A stretch of 64,000 nucleotides of DNA from Lunularia cruciata (Eukaryota > Streptophyta > Marchantiopsida > Lunulariales > Lunulariaceae). The stretch spans positions 4,035,001-4,099,000 of the forward strand of contig OX419758.1 in assembly GCA_948567375.1 (NCBI GenBank), read 5' to 3'. Both the position numbers and the translations under genes were made by a program. Positions 10,916 to 21,229 of this stretch are shown here, piece by piece. Under the pieces are notes generated by a model. That model saw only the letters and a program-made list of their open reading frames with translations, ran no database searches and was not told the DNA's origin. Positions within the stretch are counted from its first letter, which is position 1, and each line of letters starts with the position of its first letter.

Positions 10916-12838
10916 TGTGACAACCCGGCAAATATCACTTTTGCGGTAATCAGGTAAGTAAAGTTCGTTCCCGTAGAGATACGAGTCAGAATTGGTCAAA
11001 TACGAAGCAAAGTAACAATTTCAGTTCTTCTTGGTTGCGTCTTTAATCTCTCAGGTAGAAACCACACCCAGAAGAGAGTAACAAGCACTGACTCGCAGTC
11101 TTGTCACAAATTCACACTCCTTAATCACAACTCCATCAAATCTTTCCAAACAATCTTGACTGTGATGATTCAGGCTCTCCCAAAAATGGCACTTCACTGC
11201 AAAACGACTTCGCCTCAGAATTGTGTTCCACCCTTCCACTGAAGGCACAACTTCCTCGATCGAAATTGCTTCACATCAACTTCGCACTGCACTCACAAAT
11301 GCAGAATACTACCAACACTACAATTCCTCTCAGATCTGTCAAGGCATTGCTTTGATTGCACTTCACTCAGGATCAAACACACAGAATGAAGATCAAGGCT
11401 GTGGAATCCAACATCCAACAAGCACTCTGACTTGCACTTCAAATTTCTCCAAACACTCACAAACACAATTGCAAAATTGATACTCGGAATCAAGCTCAAG
11501 CAACGAGCACTGCTTCACAACACTTCGTTTTATCTATTCTCAGAAATAATGAGCACTGAACAACAATTTCCTGCGAATGCCACTCTTAAATAGTGAAGCA
11601 ATTGACAGTTCTAACAACTATACCGTTCTACCACAACTGTTCTAACCTGCAGATCCGAAATGACAATGCACCTCTTCATATCTGCCCCTTCAAATCTCAA
11701 ATTGGTTACTAATCCGATCCGATGTCTACTTCTTCCTCGGCTTTCAAACCCAAACCCGAAGTAATCTTACTTCCTACTATTCTGTCCTCGGGTTTCACAA
11801 CTCCTAATTCCTCCACTAATTCTAACATTTCTCCTTCCTAATATGAAATTCCTATCATAGTTAAGCCTTCTAAATCTTTATCTCCCGACCCACTCTTCTC
11901 TAAAGTGTCAAATGTCAAATCCGAAGACACCTGCATTCCTATCTCTCTTACCTCGGGTTTAACTGCTATCAATTCTTTTACTAATTCTATTGCGTCATCA
12001 TCAAGAATTGTAATTGAAACCATGAATATACTATCTACACCTTCAATTTGTAATCCACTTTCTCCTAATCACTCATGTTACTAACCCGAAGACACTTACA
12101 GTCTGATCCTGCACTTCGGGTTTATTCACTACTGCTACTTCTCCTTCAATTCAAGTTCCATCTTCAATTAGAACTGAAATTGAAGTCATGTGTATCCTAA
12201 CTATCTTCTTTCTCTACTCTAACTTCCTCTGATCCCTCTGGCAAAACTCCCAAAAACATCTTCATTGCACTCCGAGGTCCGGCTACCTCTGATTTAGTCA
12301 TTTTCATCTTGAGGCGAAGTCTTATGACCCGAAGTCATGTAAACCCGAAGTACGAAGTACGAAATCCGAAGTCACATTGACCCGAAGACACTTTGACCCG
12401 AAGACACTTTGACCCGAAGTACACTTACTCCAGAAAATTCAAATGCTTTGAACTTCTTCTACAGACCTCTAAACTTTGTAATTTTGGTGGCAATGGAAAG
12501 CCCTGAACGAGACGCTTCCAACGAGATATAGCACGCTTGATTTAGACTTGTGTGCATTGAGATATGGCCCCGCAAAAATCTTGACTTGTAACTTCTATTT
12601 CTCCTTCGGGTTTGCCCTCCTTACCGTCTGATCCGAGGTTTTCCCTCCTCTGACAGGAAGTAAGCTTCTTTGGGTCTGATCCAGTCCGAGTCCTTCTTCC
12701 TCTTACATGAAATTGACTTCCGCATGTCTGATCAAAACACAAGTTTCCACTCATTTCTTCTCCATTTGGTTTCAATTTGGTTTCAGCAAGCCATTTCTTC
12801 TTCAAAACTCGTCCAAAATGAAAAATGTGGGTACCACA
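10916..12838 (-). mobile_element. Solo LTR of a short-U3 subfamily inside B's 3' LTR
   Basis: The limits on the + strand are TGTGACAACC at 10,916 and GTACCACA at 12,838, flanked by ATCTT (10,911-10,915) and ATCTC (12,839-12,843). At 1923 bp it is about half the length of other giant LTRs. The promoter-proximal end is the same as in the other LTRs (TATA-like tatttaag on the - strand, about 11,587-11,595), but most of the LTR-encoded ORF is missing. Only a C-terminal remnant (about 12,023-11,700) is present. The far end (12,430-12,838) has its own sequence. A cluster of CCCGAAG motifs lies at 12,330-12,425. No internal region accompanies it, so it is best explained by LTR-LTR recombination. Confidence 0.8.
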
Positions 12839-13644
12839 ATCTCTCACGTAGAAACCACACCCAGAAGAGAGTAACAAACATTGATTCTCAGTCTTGTCAC
12901 AAATTAACACTCCTTAATCACAATTCCATCAAATCTTTCCAAACAATCTTGACTGTGATGATTCAAGCTCTCCTAAAAATGGCACTTCATTGCAAAACGA
13001 CTTCGCCTCAAAATTGTGTTCCACCCCTCCATTGAAGGCACAAGTTCCTTGATTGAAATTGCTTCACATCAACCTTACACTGCACCCACAAATGCAGAAT
13101 ACTACCAACACTACAATTCCTCTCAGATCTGTCAAGGCATTGCTTCGGTTGCACTTCACTTAGGATCAAACACATAGAATGAAGATCAAGGCTGTGGAAT
13201 CCAACATCCAACAAGCACACTGACTTGCACTTCAAATTTCTCCAAACACTCACAAACACAATCTCAAAGTTGATACTCGGAATCAAGCTCAAGCGACGAG
13301 CACTACTTCACAGCACTTTGCTTTATCTATTCTCAGAATTATGAGCATTGAACAACATTTCTCTGCGAATGTCACTCTTAAGTAGTGAACAAATCAACAT
13401 TTCTAACAACTATTCCGTTCTACAACAACTTTTCTAACCTATAGATACAAAATGACAATGCACCTCTTCATATCTGCCTCTTCAAATCTCAAAACTGTTA
13501 CTACTCCAATCCGATGTCTACTTCGTCATCGGCTTTCAAACCCGATCCCAAAGTAACTTTACTTTCTACTACTCTGTCTTTGGGTTTCACAACTTCTAAT
13601 TCTTCTAGCAAATCTAGCAATTCTCTTTCCTGATTTGAAACTAC
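12839..13644 (-). repeat. B's 3' LTR (second fragment), interrupted by element A at its right end
   Basis: On the - strand this continues the LTR from 29,778. It covers the last codons of the LTR ORF (about 13,734-13,501) and the promoter and transcribed end. ACTAC (13,640-13,644) is the left copy of the target duplication made by element A. Confidence 0.85.
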
Positions 13645-14030
13645 TGTGGTACCCACATTTTTTGTTTTTTTCAAAATAAAGGAGAAGAAGTGTATAGAGA
13701 AGTCGGATTGCGCCTGTATGGCCAAAGAAGGCAAAGAAAAGAGTCTTCAGGATGAAACCCAAAGTAAAGTGACTTCGGGTCATAAGGCGAAGTACTCGGA
13801 AATGCCCTGTCAGCATACAACCCGAAGTAAATTGTCTTTGGATTGAGGGGAGCTCAACCCGAGGTGAAGACCGTCTAACAACCTTTCGTCGGGGCGAGAA
13901 ATTCAAGAAGAGGCCGTTTCAAAATTGGCGGCTCATATGCGCGAAGGTTGATTGATAATGACAAGTGCATGCCGGAGGTGTGATTTCTCGGTAGAAACTC
14001 AAAGTGACGGAAGACGAAGAAGCGCAACTC

Positions 14031-14038
14031 TATAAAAA
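14031..14038 (+). promoter_or_regulatory. TATA box ahead of the LTR-encoded ORF (element A, 5' LTR)
   Basis: The sequence ctcTATAAAAAtc starts 27 bases before the ORF's ATG at 14,058. The same box at the same 27-base distance is seen in both LTRs of element B (41,188-41,196 and 31,278-31,286, - strand) and, mutated to TTTAAAAAT, in A's 3' LTR (26,381). Confidence 0.7.
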
Positions 14039-14057
14039 TCAAAACTGCAACGACGAA

Positions 14058-15978
14058 ATGTCGAGCAATTTTCCTTCGTCATTGAGGAGTCGTCTTGCAG
14101 GTGATCGGGGAAAGGGAAATAGAGTTGGACTCATGGTAGTGCATAAGGAAGAAGTTGCAAGAGTGAAATTGAGAGAAAGTGAGAAAGCAGAAGAGATGGG
14201 AGGAGGGAAGAAGAACTCCGAATTTGCGGTGAGAAATCATGCAATTCGGAGATTAGATGTAATAGCAAGGATCAAAATCTTGAGCCGACTTTGGATCACC
14301 TTTCTAGCATGGAACTGGAACGTAAGTTTTCCAGGATTCATGACAGAAATGATCGAGAGTAAGTGTCTCGATGGACCCGAGGAAGAAGAGAAGAGAGGAA
14401 ATCCGGCTCACTGGATAGAGTCGGATTGGAGACTCATACTCGGGAAGGAGGCGGGCTTGGAGCAGGGAGCCACGTTCTTGGGGAAAGGAGAGATAGCCCA
14501 AGAAACTCAGGAGGTGAGAGATGCCTTCTCATTGAAGAGAACGAAGAATGGGTACAAGGTTGAGAGTTACAAGGATCGAGTGAAGAGAGGGATCGTGAGT
14601 GCTCTCATGGCAATTTTGAAGCCGGAGAGAACGATTTATGTGATGAAACACCAAGCGGTGGTCTTCCATAAGTTATTTGCAGGAGAGCCTATAAATTGGG
14701 CGAGGTGTTTTCACAAGAGAACAAGGCAGATGGTGTGGAATCTACGGGATAAGTTGCCTCCACATTACATTGTGCCGTTTTTGCAGCATACTTCTACCTC
14801 GGGCTCAATTTGCTGAACTCGGCAGAGCGGAATTGGATGGTGTTGCACTTCCATCCTGATGTGCGGAAGGAGGTCAATGTCGAGGAGCAGCAATATATTC
14901 TCCCAACCGGAGCACGGAGGACTACTACACAAAGACAAGGAAAAACATGGAGGTCGTAGTGAGTACCTCGACGAAGAAGAGGACTCGGCGAGCAGAAGCC
15001 AAAGAAAACAAGAAACCTCGGAAGATGCAGAGAAGTAACCCGAGGCAAGGAATGGTGGTAATTGAGTTAGAAGATGAAGACTCAGAAGGCGAGGCCGAGC
15101 TCAAAACAGAGGACTTGGAACATGAGGAGGAACCTGAGCTGACATTGTAGAGCGGAGATACAAGCAGTGATAGTGAAGACGGTGGAGAGATGACCTTGGT
15201 GCCAGCGGCTGAAGAATACAAAGAAGAAGTGCAAGCCGAGGTAGAAGCCGAAGACAATACAGCGCTGGAAGACAAAGTACCAATGCTAGAGGACAAGAAG
15301 ATTGCAGTACAGCGAGGAGTTCGCTTGCAATGTAAGGCAAAGTGTGAGGCGGGGCCGAGTCGAGTGAAGGCAGAGGTAGAAGAAAACTCAGGCAGTGAGG
15401 CATCAATCCCGATACGAAGACTCCAGAGAAGAAGGGGAGTATCAGGAGAACACGATGAGAAAAGAGAGACCACTCCGCGGGAGGAAGAAGTTGCCAGTGA
15501 TGGAGTGGAGTACCTGCAAGAGGTAGTGTGCCCGTTGTTGGTAAAGTTGGAGCAGAAGAAGAAGGAGATGCAATTGACTTGTCCCGAGGTAAAGACTGTA
15601 TTGAAGGTGGTAACAAGATTAGAAGAAGAGAACTTGGAGTTGAAGAGGAGTGTAACCCGAGGTGAGGAGGAGAAAGAAGTACTGCAAGCGGAGGCAGTAG
15701 AGAGAAGTCAAGTAATTGAAGACCTGAAGAGAGAAGTGAGCTATCGAGAGGATCTTGCGAGGAAGAGTGACATCGCACAAGAGAGACAGCTAGCTGAATA
15801 CGAATTCTTGAAGTAGCAGTTTGCTGATTCAAGAGTAGAGCTTATTCATGCTATGGCAAGGGTAGCAGCGAAGGATCGAGAGCTCAATAGAGTGATGGAG
15901 AGTATGGAGGAGAAGAAGCAACTTTGGCAACGAGAGTTGGCTGTGCGATATAGAGAAGAAGAGAGATTACGAGAAGTG
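14058..15978 (+). pseudogene. LTR-encoded coiled-coil protein, copy in A's 5' LTR (C-terminus deleted)
   Basis: The ATG at 14,058 (MSSNFPSSLRSR) is preferred over the earlier in-frame ATG at 14,004 because MxxNFP is the start shared by all copies and lies just after the TATA box. The first 250 codons are open and form the most conserved part (VRNHAIRRLDVIARI, KNGYKVESYKD, KHQAVVFHKLFAGEPINWAR). A frameshift follows near 14,780. Then comes a Glu/Asp-rich stretch (15,060-15,190) and a long Glu/Lys/Arg coiled coil (15,540-15,978). The frame runs into an 840-bp deletion at 15,978. No enzymatic motif is visible. Its place inside an LTR means both ends of the element carry it. Confidence 0.75.
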
Positions 15979-16590
15979 CTGTGAAGCAGTGCTCGTCGCT
16001 TGAGCTTGATTCTGAGTATCAACTTTGTGATTGTGTTTGTGAGTGTGTGGAGAAATTTGAAGTGCAAGTCAGTGTGCTTGTTGGATGTTGGATTCCACAG
16101 CCGTGATCTTCATTCTGTGTGTTTGATCCTGAGTGAAGTGCAATTGAAGCAATGCCTTGACAGATCTGAGAGGAATTGTAGTGTTGGTAGTATTCTGCAT
16201 TTGTGAGTGCAGTGCGAAGTTGATGTGAAGCAATTTGGATCGAGGAAGTTGTGCCTTCAGTGGAGGGGTGGAACACAATTCTGAGGCAAAGTCGTTTTGC
16301 AGTGAAGTGCCGTTTTTGGGAGAGCCTGAATCATCACAATCAAGATTGTTTGGAAAGATTTGATGGATTTGTGATTAAGGAGTGTGAATTTGTGACAAGA
16401 CTACAAGTTGGTGCTTGTTACTCTCTTTTGGGTGTGGTTTCTACCTGAGAGATTAAAGACACAACCAAGAAGAACTGAAATTGTTACTTTGCTTCGTATT
16501 TGGACATTTCTGACTCATATCTTTGCGGGAATGAACTTTACTTACCTGATTACCGCAAAAGTGATATTTGCCGGGTTGTTACATAATTTT

Positions 16591-16611
16591 TGGTGCCGCT
16601 GCCAGGGATAC
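16591..16611 (+). other. Primer-binding site, tRNA-Asp type (element A)
   Basis: The sequence tggtgccgctgccagggat begins seven bases after the LTR end. The cleaner copy in element B (TGGCGCCGCTGCCGGGGAT, - strand, 37,816-37,834) closely matches the reverse complement of the 3' end of plant tRNA-Asp, which is the primer known for Athila-type elements. Confidence 0.85.
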
Positions 16612-16673
16612 AAATCTTGGAAGTGGAAGAATACAAAGCCAAATTGGAAACTGGGTATCAACGCAATATGAAT

Positions 16674-18650
16674 GTCTGCATCAAGAGAACAACGAGAAGA
16701 GAGAGCTCAAAGACGAGCACTTCAGCATGAATAAGACGAACGTCTGAATGTGCCATCCATCGTTGATGAAACTGAATGAGAGGCGTTGGAGTTTCAACTC
16801 CTTCACAAAGTGCAAGAAGCCCTGCGAGAACTTGACCACAAGAAACACGAAGGCGGTTGGCAAGGCTACTTCGCATCTCCCTCTTCTTCCAAGAAGAAGA
16901 AAGAATCAAGTGGGCAAACATATGCATTGCGGCCTAGTACACCAACTTCCCCTAGAGCTGTAAAGGAAGTTGTTTCCTTGAAGACTTTTGTTCGAGAAAA
17001 GATAGCAAGAATACTTACTGAAGACGAGTGTCAACATCTTCTACGAACGATTCCTCGGTTGTCCCAAAGGAATTTTGAAGAACCAATCGAAGGTGTTGAT
17101 CTTGAATCTTCCACTCGGGTTGAAGTCGACACCCTCATAGCAGAAATTGTCAAAGAAGACCTCACCTTGAACTTGACAAATTGGAATCCCTGGGCTAACA
17201 ACATGGCGTCAATTCCAGCCAATCCTTCAGTTCCGTCAAGTTCCACATTACCTCAGCCGATCCTAGTGCATCAAACAATGACTTCGCTGCCTGTCACCCA
17301 ACATGCTTATCAGAAGTACAAGGGGACAGAACAAGACAAAGACCCCGATGAATTCATTGAAGAATTTGAAGTCATCTCCTTTGCTAACAAGGAGCATGAC
17401 TCGGCGGATTGACTGAGAATTTTCCCAAGTTTGCTCCGCAAGAAAGCTCAGAGCTGGTACACCCATGTGACCCAGAAGGGGTTTGTACCAACGGACTGGG
17501 CAGACTTGAGGAACAACTTCCTGGAACGATTCCGGGAAGTTGACTACGACACGAGTGTCTTTGCGGCATTCAACGATTTGGACCGCGGTAAGAAGGAGAA
17601 GTTGAGAGACTACTCTGAGCGGTTCATGGCACTACTGAACCAAGTTCCCAAGCAATTGGGGGTGGTGGGTTACTCCAATGCCCAAGCCATTACCTGGTTC
17701 CTCGGGGGACTTTCACCAGAGATACGCATCTTTGCCAGGGAGAGGAATGTAACTTCCTTGGACAAAGTACTCAAACATGTTGCTCATTATGAAGCGGCCC
17801 ACTCTTACTTTGCCGGAAACCGGGAGAAAAAAGGCAAGAAGCCCAGAAGAAGAGCTTCGCGCAGTACCTCCCCTTCTTTGGACGAATCCTCCACAACTTT
17901 GAGCTCTTCTTAGGAATCCAAAGAAGAATCCAAGCCAAGACGAGTCCAAAGACGTGGAGGCAAGAAACCTGTGACTCCTCCAGCCAAGAGTGTACATAAG
18001 GCGGATACCAAGCTGGATGCCCTCATCAAGGAGTTTTTGGATTTCAAGATCCAGATGATTGGGGCCAAGGACCGAAGGAAGGCCCCAGCATTTGGACAAT
18101 CTAATGTGTGGTGCACCGCATGTGGCAAATCCGGCCACGCCAATACAAAATGCAATACTCGTAATGCATTCCCGGTGCAGCAAATTGATTGGGTTCCGAG
18201 ATGGAACCAAGACGAGGACGAGGAGGCTGTGTACCAAACTCAGGAGGTACAGCCTCAAGCGAGCACATCGTATCAAGGTCCGAGGTTTGGACCCAAGGAG
18301 TATAACCCCAATGCTCCTCCATGAAGACCACCGATGAGCAATCAAAACCAGCCTCAGAATGTTGCGCCCGGGGCCTGTTATAATTGTGGCTCGATGGGAC
18401 ATTGGTCCCCAAACTGTCCCGAGCCAAGAAGGCAAATTAGGTACGTTCCCCTGTGCAGAAATTGTAAAGGATCAGGCATACGGGCAACCAATGCCCTCAC
18501 CCACCGAACTCGAAGCCGCCTGTAAAGTATGTACAGACCCCCGCTGAGCGTGCAGCCCTTCAACCAAAGGGGGATATGAATGTAAATTGTATTACTCTTG
18601 AGGAAGAAAGACCTCAAGAAGGGAGTCCGGCCTCAGAAGGAGAATGGCCG
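16674..18650 (+). pseudogene. Gag of element A, main part
   Basis: The start MSASREQQEERAQRR matches element B at 37,753. A basic and helical N-terminal region (16,786-17,400) is followed by a retrotransposon capsid domain (17,431-17,830) containing WADLRNNFLERFREVDYD, LRDYSERFMALLNQVP and ITWFLGGLSPEIRIF. Three CCHC-type knuckles follow: CTACGKSGHANTKC (about 18,118), CYNCGSMGHWSPNC (about 18,377) and a damaged third (CRNCKGSG, about 18,462). Stops near 16,777, 17,412 and 17,913 and a frameshift at about 18,480 break the frame. The reading continues at 21,919 after insertion X. Confidence 0.88.
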
Positions 18651-18654
18651 GACC

Positions 18655-19334
18655 TATAACACCCATTTGTGCATGTGTGTGGTATTGTGATATTTAGCTT
18701 GGTATTACAAGTACTTAAGAGATATTATTTATATAGAGATAAAGGATGGTTCTATATTAGTCATGGTTAGCTAAAGTTAGTCATAGCTAAGATAGATGGG
18801 ACCTTACTTTAGAGGAAGTAGAAAAGATGAGCACCACTATTTTGGATTTTAGTGTGTTGACTTGGTATTATTCCTAGGTGTTTGGCTTTGGGGAAAGAGT
18901 TGAGAACTCTTGGGCCCGCAAGCCTTTTTGTTTTGGATTCTTCTTTAGTCCAAGGATAGCCCATGTGAAGGAATCCTTGCTTTAGTGGTTGGGTCAAGAT
19001 AAGGGGAATATGCCCATGTGAATGGATATTCCTTTCTACTTTTTGACTTTACTTGACTTTTAGTCTAGTAACTTGAGTTACTACGGTAATTAGTAACTTT
19101 GGTATGTAACTATTTCACAAGTATATAAACAAGGAGTGAGGAGGTACTCATCATCCTTTCATTTGCAACTATCTCTCTCTCATTGAGTTCTCTAGTGAGC
19201 AATGTCTTGAGTCTTGGAGTGTTAGCCTTGGAGGAGTATGATGGAGTTGGGGTTCCTTGCCTTCTTAGTCCATGGTGCGCTACCATAATAGCCATCAGAG
19301 GTTCATCCTGAGTGAGAGACAGGCCGGCTCACAG
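18655..19334 (+). repeat. Left arm of X: LTR, primer site and leader
   Basis: The LTR runs from 18,655 (TATAACACCC) to about 19,285. It has a TATA box (tatataaac, about 19,121-19,129) followed by a pyrimidine-rich start region. A sequence resembling the initiator-tRNA-Met primer site (ccatcagagg, about 19,293-19,302) comes next, then a leader to 19,334. It is the inverted copy of 21,230-21,918, with scattered substitutions. Confidence 0.8.
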
Positions 19335-19677
19335 TTCATCCAACAATCGAGTAAGATGCTCAATTTGTTGTTGCATTGCAAGGATAACATCTGGTATTGC
19401 CGCCATCACTACTACTCTATTCCACTACACTCAATTTATCTAGTTGATTAACACATAGATACAACATGTCCACCGTTCTCCATAAGTTACAATTGGAAGT
19501 ATCAAAGGTTCCTCTAACACGGTGATCATATGTAGAAAATCCTGCCCAAAGCACGAGGTGATGAATTGTGTGAAACGATGCTTTGGTAATATCTAGACAT
19601 GAAAGTCCCAATGGTTTGGTTGAAGTGGATTTGGTGGTCCATAAATTCCATCCATCCCATTCCTGCTTTGATACCAA
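19335..19677 (-). pseudogene. Primer site, leader and gag start of element H (fragment)
   Basis: On the - strand the primer site TTGGTATCAAAGCAGGA (19,661-19,677) matches the initiator-tRNA-Met type. A leader of about 250 bases follows, then an ORF start whose protein begins MAAIPDVILAMQQQIEHL (ATG near 19,406), typical of a chromovirus-like gag N-terminus. The frame ends at the junction with X's left arm at 19,334, leaving about 24 codons. Confidence 0.65.
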
Positions 19678-20100
19678 TGTAAAAGATTGAAACCGAGGAG
19701 AGAAATAGGAGAATGGAAATTCACATTGGGACACTTGAATGAGGGAAAACTCCGAATGCCTAGCATGAGCTTTGGCCTTGGTATTTATAGGTAGCATACA
19801 AGACTCTTGAAGCTTCTCAAGAAGTTTCCTTGAGCCGCTTTCTTGGAGTGCAAGCTAAGTTAACTAGGAAGCTTCTCAAGAAGCTTCCTTCTAGAAGCTG
19901 CCTACTTGGCATGCAAGCTAAGCTAGTTAGAAGCTTCTAGAAGCTTCCTTTTAGAAGCTTCTAGAAGCTTCTTTCTAGAAGCTATTTGCTTAGAGTGCAA
20001 GTTAACTAGTTGGGAAGCTTCCCCAGAAGCTTCTTAGATGCTTCTAGAATATTCTAGACTATTTTGTCTTATTCTCTACTTCGTAAGCCCGACTAACTTT
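19678..20100 (-). repeat. LTR of element H with heat-shock-element-like array
   Basis: On the - strand it ends CTTTTACA at 19,678, next to the primer site. A TATA box (tataaatac) lies at 19,781-19,789. Directly upstream of it, 19,809-20,059, is an array of GAAnnTTC palindromes. The upstream end of the LTR is unclear; I place it near 20,100 because protease coding in the + direction is recognisable from 20,113. Confidence 0.7.
19809..20059 (-). promoter_or_regulatory. Array of heat-shock-element-like sites
   Basis: The 8-base palindrome GAAGCTTC occurs nine times between 19,809 and 20,033. Two four-unit sites, GAAgcTTCtaGAAgcTTC, are at 19,930-19,947 and 19,954-19,971, and a related TTCtaGAAtaTTCtaGAc is at 20,042-20,059. 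Alternating GAA and TTC every five bases is the known binding site of heat-shock factor trimers. The array begins about 20 bases upstream of the TATA box of this LTR. Confidence 0.65.
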
Positions 20101-20112
20101 GTCGCTAAATTC

Positions 20113-21229
20113 CATATTGTTATAGTATTCCTATCAAGCTAGTGTTTGGAGGTAGTTTGATGATGGCGGATAGTAGAAAGGGTTCTACATTCCGCACCTC
20201 ACATCTTGTTACCTTCAAGATTGGGAAGGAGTATTTGGAGTGTATGAGGTTTGTAGTGGCACCTCTACACTATGATATCATTTTGGGTCTACCTTGGCTT
20301 GAACGTCATAAGGTTCAATTTGATTGGACCCGATGACAAATTCAAGTACAACACCAAGGTAGAAATTTCTGATTAGGTTGTCTGGCACCTCTGAGTAAGA
20401 CGCCTAAGAATAATCAGTCCCAAGATAGGAAGTTTATCGACAAGGTAGCCATAGAGCAAATCTGGAAGGGAGATGAGTCCCAAGATGGGAAGTTTGCCAA
20501 GAAGGCAACCATGGAGCAAGCTTGGAAGAGAGATGGGTCCCTGGAAGGGAAGTTTGTTAATGAAGCGGCCATAGAGCAAGCTTTGGAGGAAGATAAGTTT
20601 GTATTCATGGTGTGGATCAAGCAGATTGCACATGAACAATCTGAGGAGGACCAAGAGCCTCATTAAGCAATGGTTGATCGGATAGTTCAGGAGTTTGCAG
20701 ATGTGTTTCCGAACAATCTGCCAAAGGGATTACCCTCCGATCAAGGTATCCCCTTCAAGATCGAGTTATTGCCAGGGAGTACTCCAGTGAGTAGACCAAT
20801 CTATTGGCTCTCACCAAAGGAGTTGGAGGAGTTGCAAACAACACTTACAGAGTTGTTGGAGAAGGATTTCATATGACATAATACCTCTCCTTGGGGAGCA
20901 TCGGTACTATTGGTTCCAAAGAAGGATGGAGGACTTTGTTTCTATATTGATTACCGTGGACTCAATAAGCAAACCTTGAAGAATGCATATCCCTTGCCTC
21001 GGATTGATGACCTGCTTGATCGACTAAGTGGAGCACACTTCTTTTCCAAGCTGGATCTTTGTAGCGGCTATTGGCAAATTCCTATTGAAGGAGAGGATGT
21101 GCAAAAGACTGCCTTTCGCACAAGGTTTGGACATTTCGAGTGGAAAGTTCTACCTTTTGGACTCACTAATGCTTTAGCAGTCTTCATGGATCAGATGCAT
21201 TGAGTGTTGGAGGGACTATTGGATCGGAC
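20113..21229 (+). pseudogene. Protease-RT fragment, chromovirus type (inside X)
   Basis: The fragment opens within a protease fold (YSIPIKLVFGGSLMM ... YDIILGLPWLERHKV), passes a linker with three 20-residue repeats, then enters RT (LPKGLPSD ... LSPKELEEL ... [41 protein letters not shown]). It stops at LEGLLDRT, just before where the catalytic xxDD motif should come, at the junction with X's right arm (21,230). Stops occur at 20,334, 20,663 and 20,876. Its orientation is opposite to the element H fragment next to it, so X is a rearranged composite. Confidence 0.8.
20418..20597 (+). repeat. Three in-frame 60-bp tandem repeats in the protease-RT linker
   Basis: Units at 20,418-20,477, 20,478-20,537 and 20,538-20,597 encode SQDRKFIDKVAIEQIWKGDE, SQDGKFAKKATMEQAWKRDG and SLEGKFVNEAAIEQALEEDK. 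The frame is kept and the units differ by many substitutions. Confidence 0.85.

Larger units (their letters stand above)
13645..16583 (+). repeat. 5' giant LTR of element A, with internal deletion
   Basis: The start is TGTGGTACCC and the end is GTTGTTACA. At 2939 bp it is 840 bp shorter than the 3' LTR. Near 15,977 the sequence jumps from the ORF (matching about 28,322) to the R region (matching about 29,166). The deletion removes the C-terminal part of the LTR ORF and the proximal TATA-like box, leaving the upstream TATA at 14,031. Confidence 0.9.

Noticed and set aside
10780-11050. Apparent 136-bp tandem duplication of the LTR end
   Set aside because: The two copies belong to different LTRs: the outer is the end of B's 3' LTR, the inner the end of a solo LTR inserted in it, with ATCTT/ATCTC as target duplication.
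14058-15978. Envelope-like protein encoded after pol, as in some Athila elements
   Set aside because: No signal peptide, no hydrophobic transmembrane segment, and the protein is acidic and coiled-coil rich.
16000-16280. Repeated ~85-residue ORFs (MFHPSTEGTTSS... and MSLILSINF... types) at 264-521, 5152-5409, 11,223-11,480, 13,008-13,292, 16,000-16,276, 29,172-29,466 and 38,221-38,427
   Set aside because: They lie in the R-U5 part of the giant LTR, on both strands in different copies. Their recurrence follows from the LTR repeat, and I see no start context or codon constraint, so they are chance frames.
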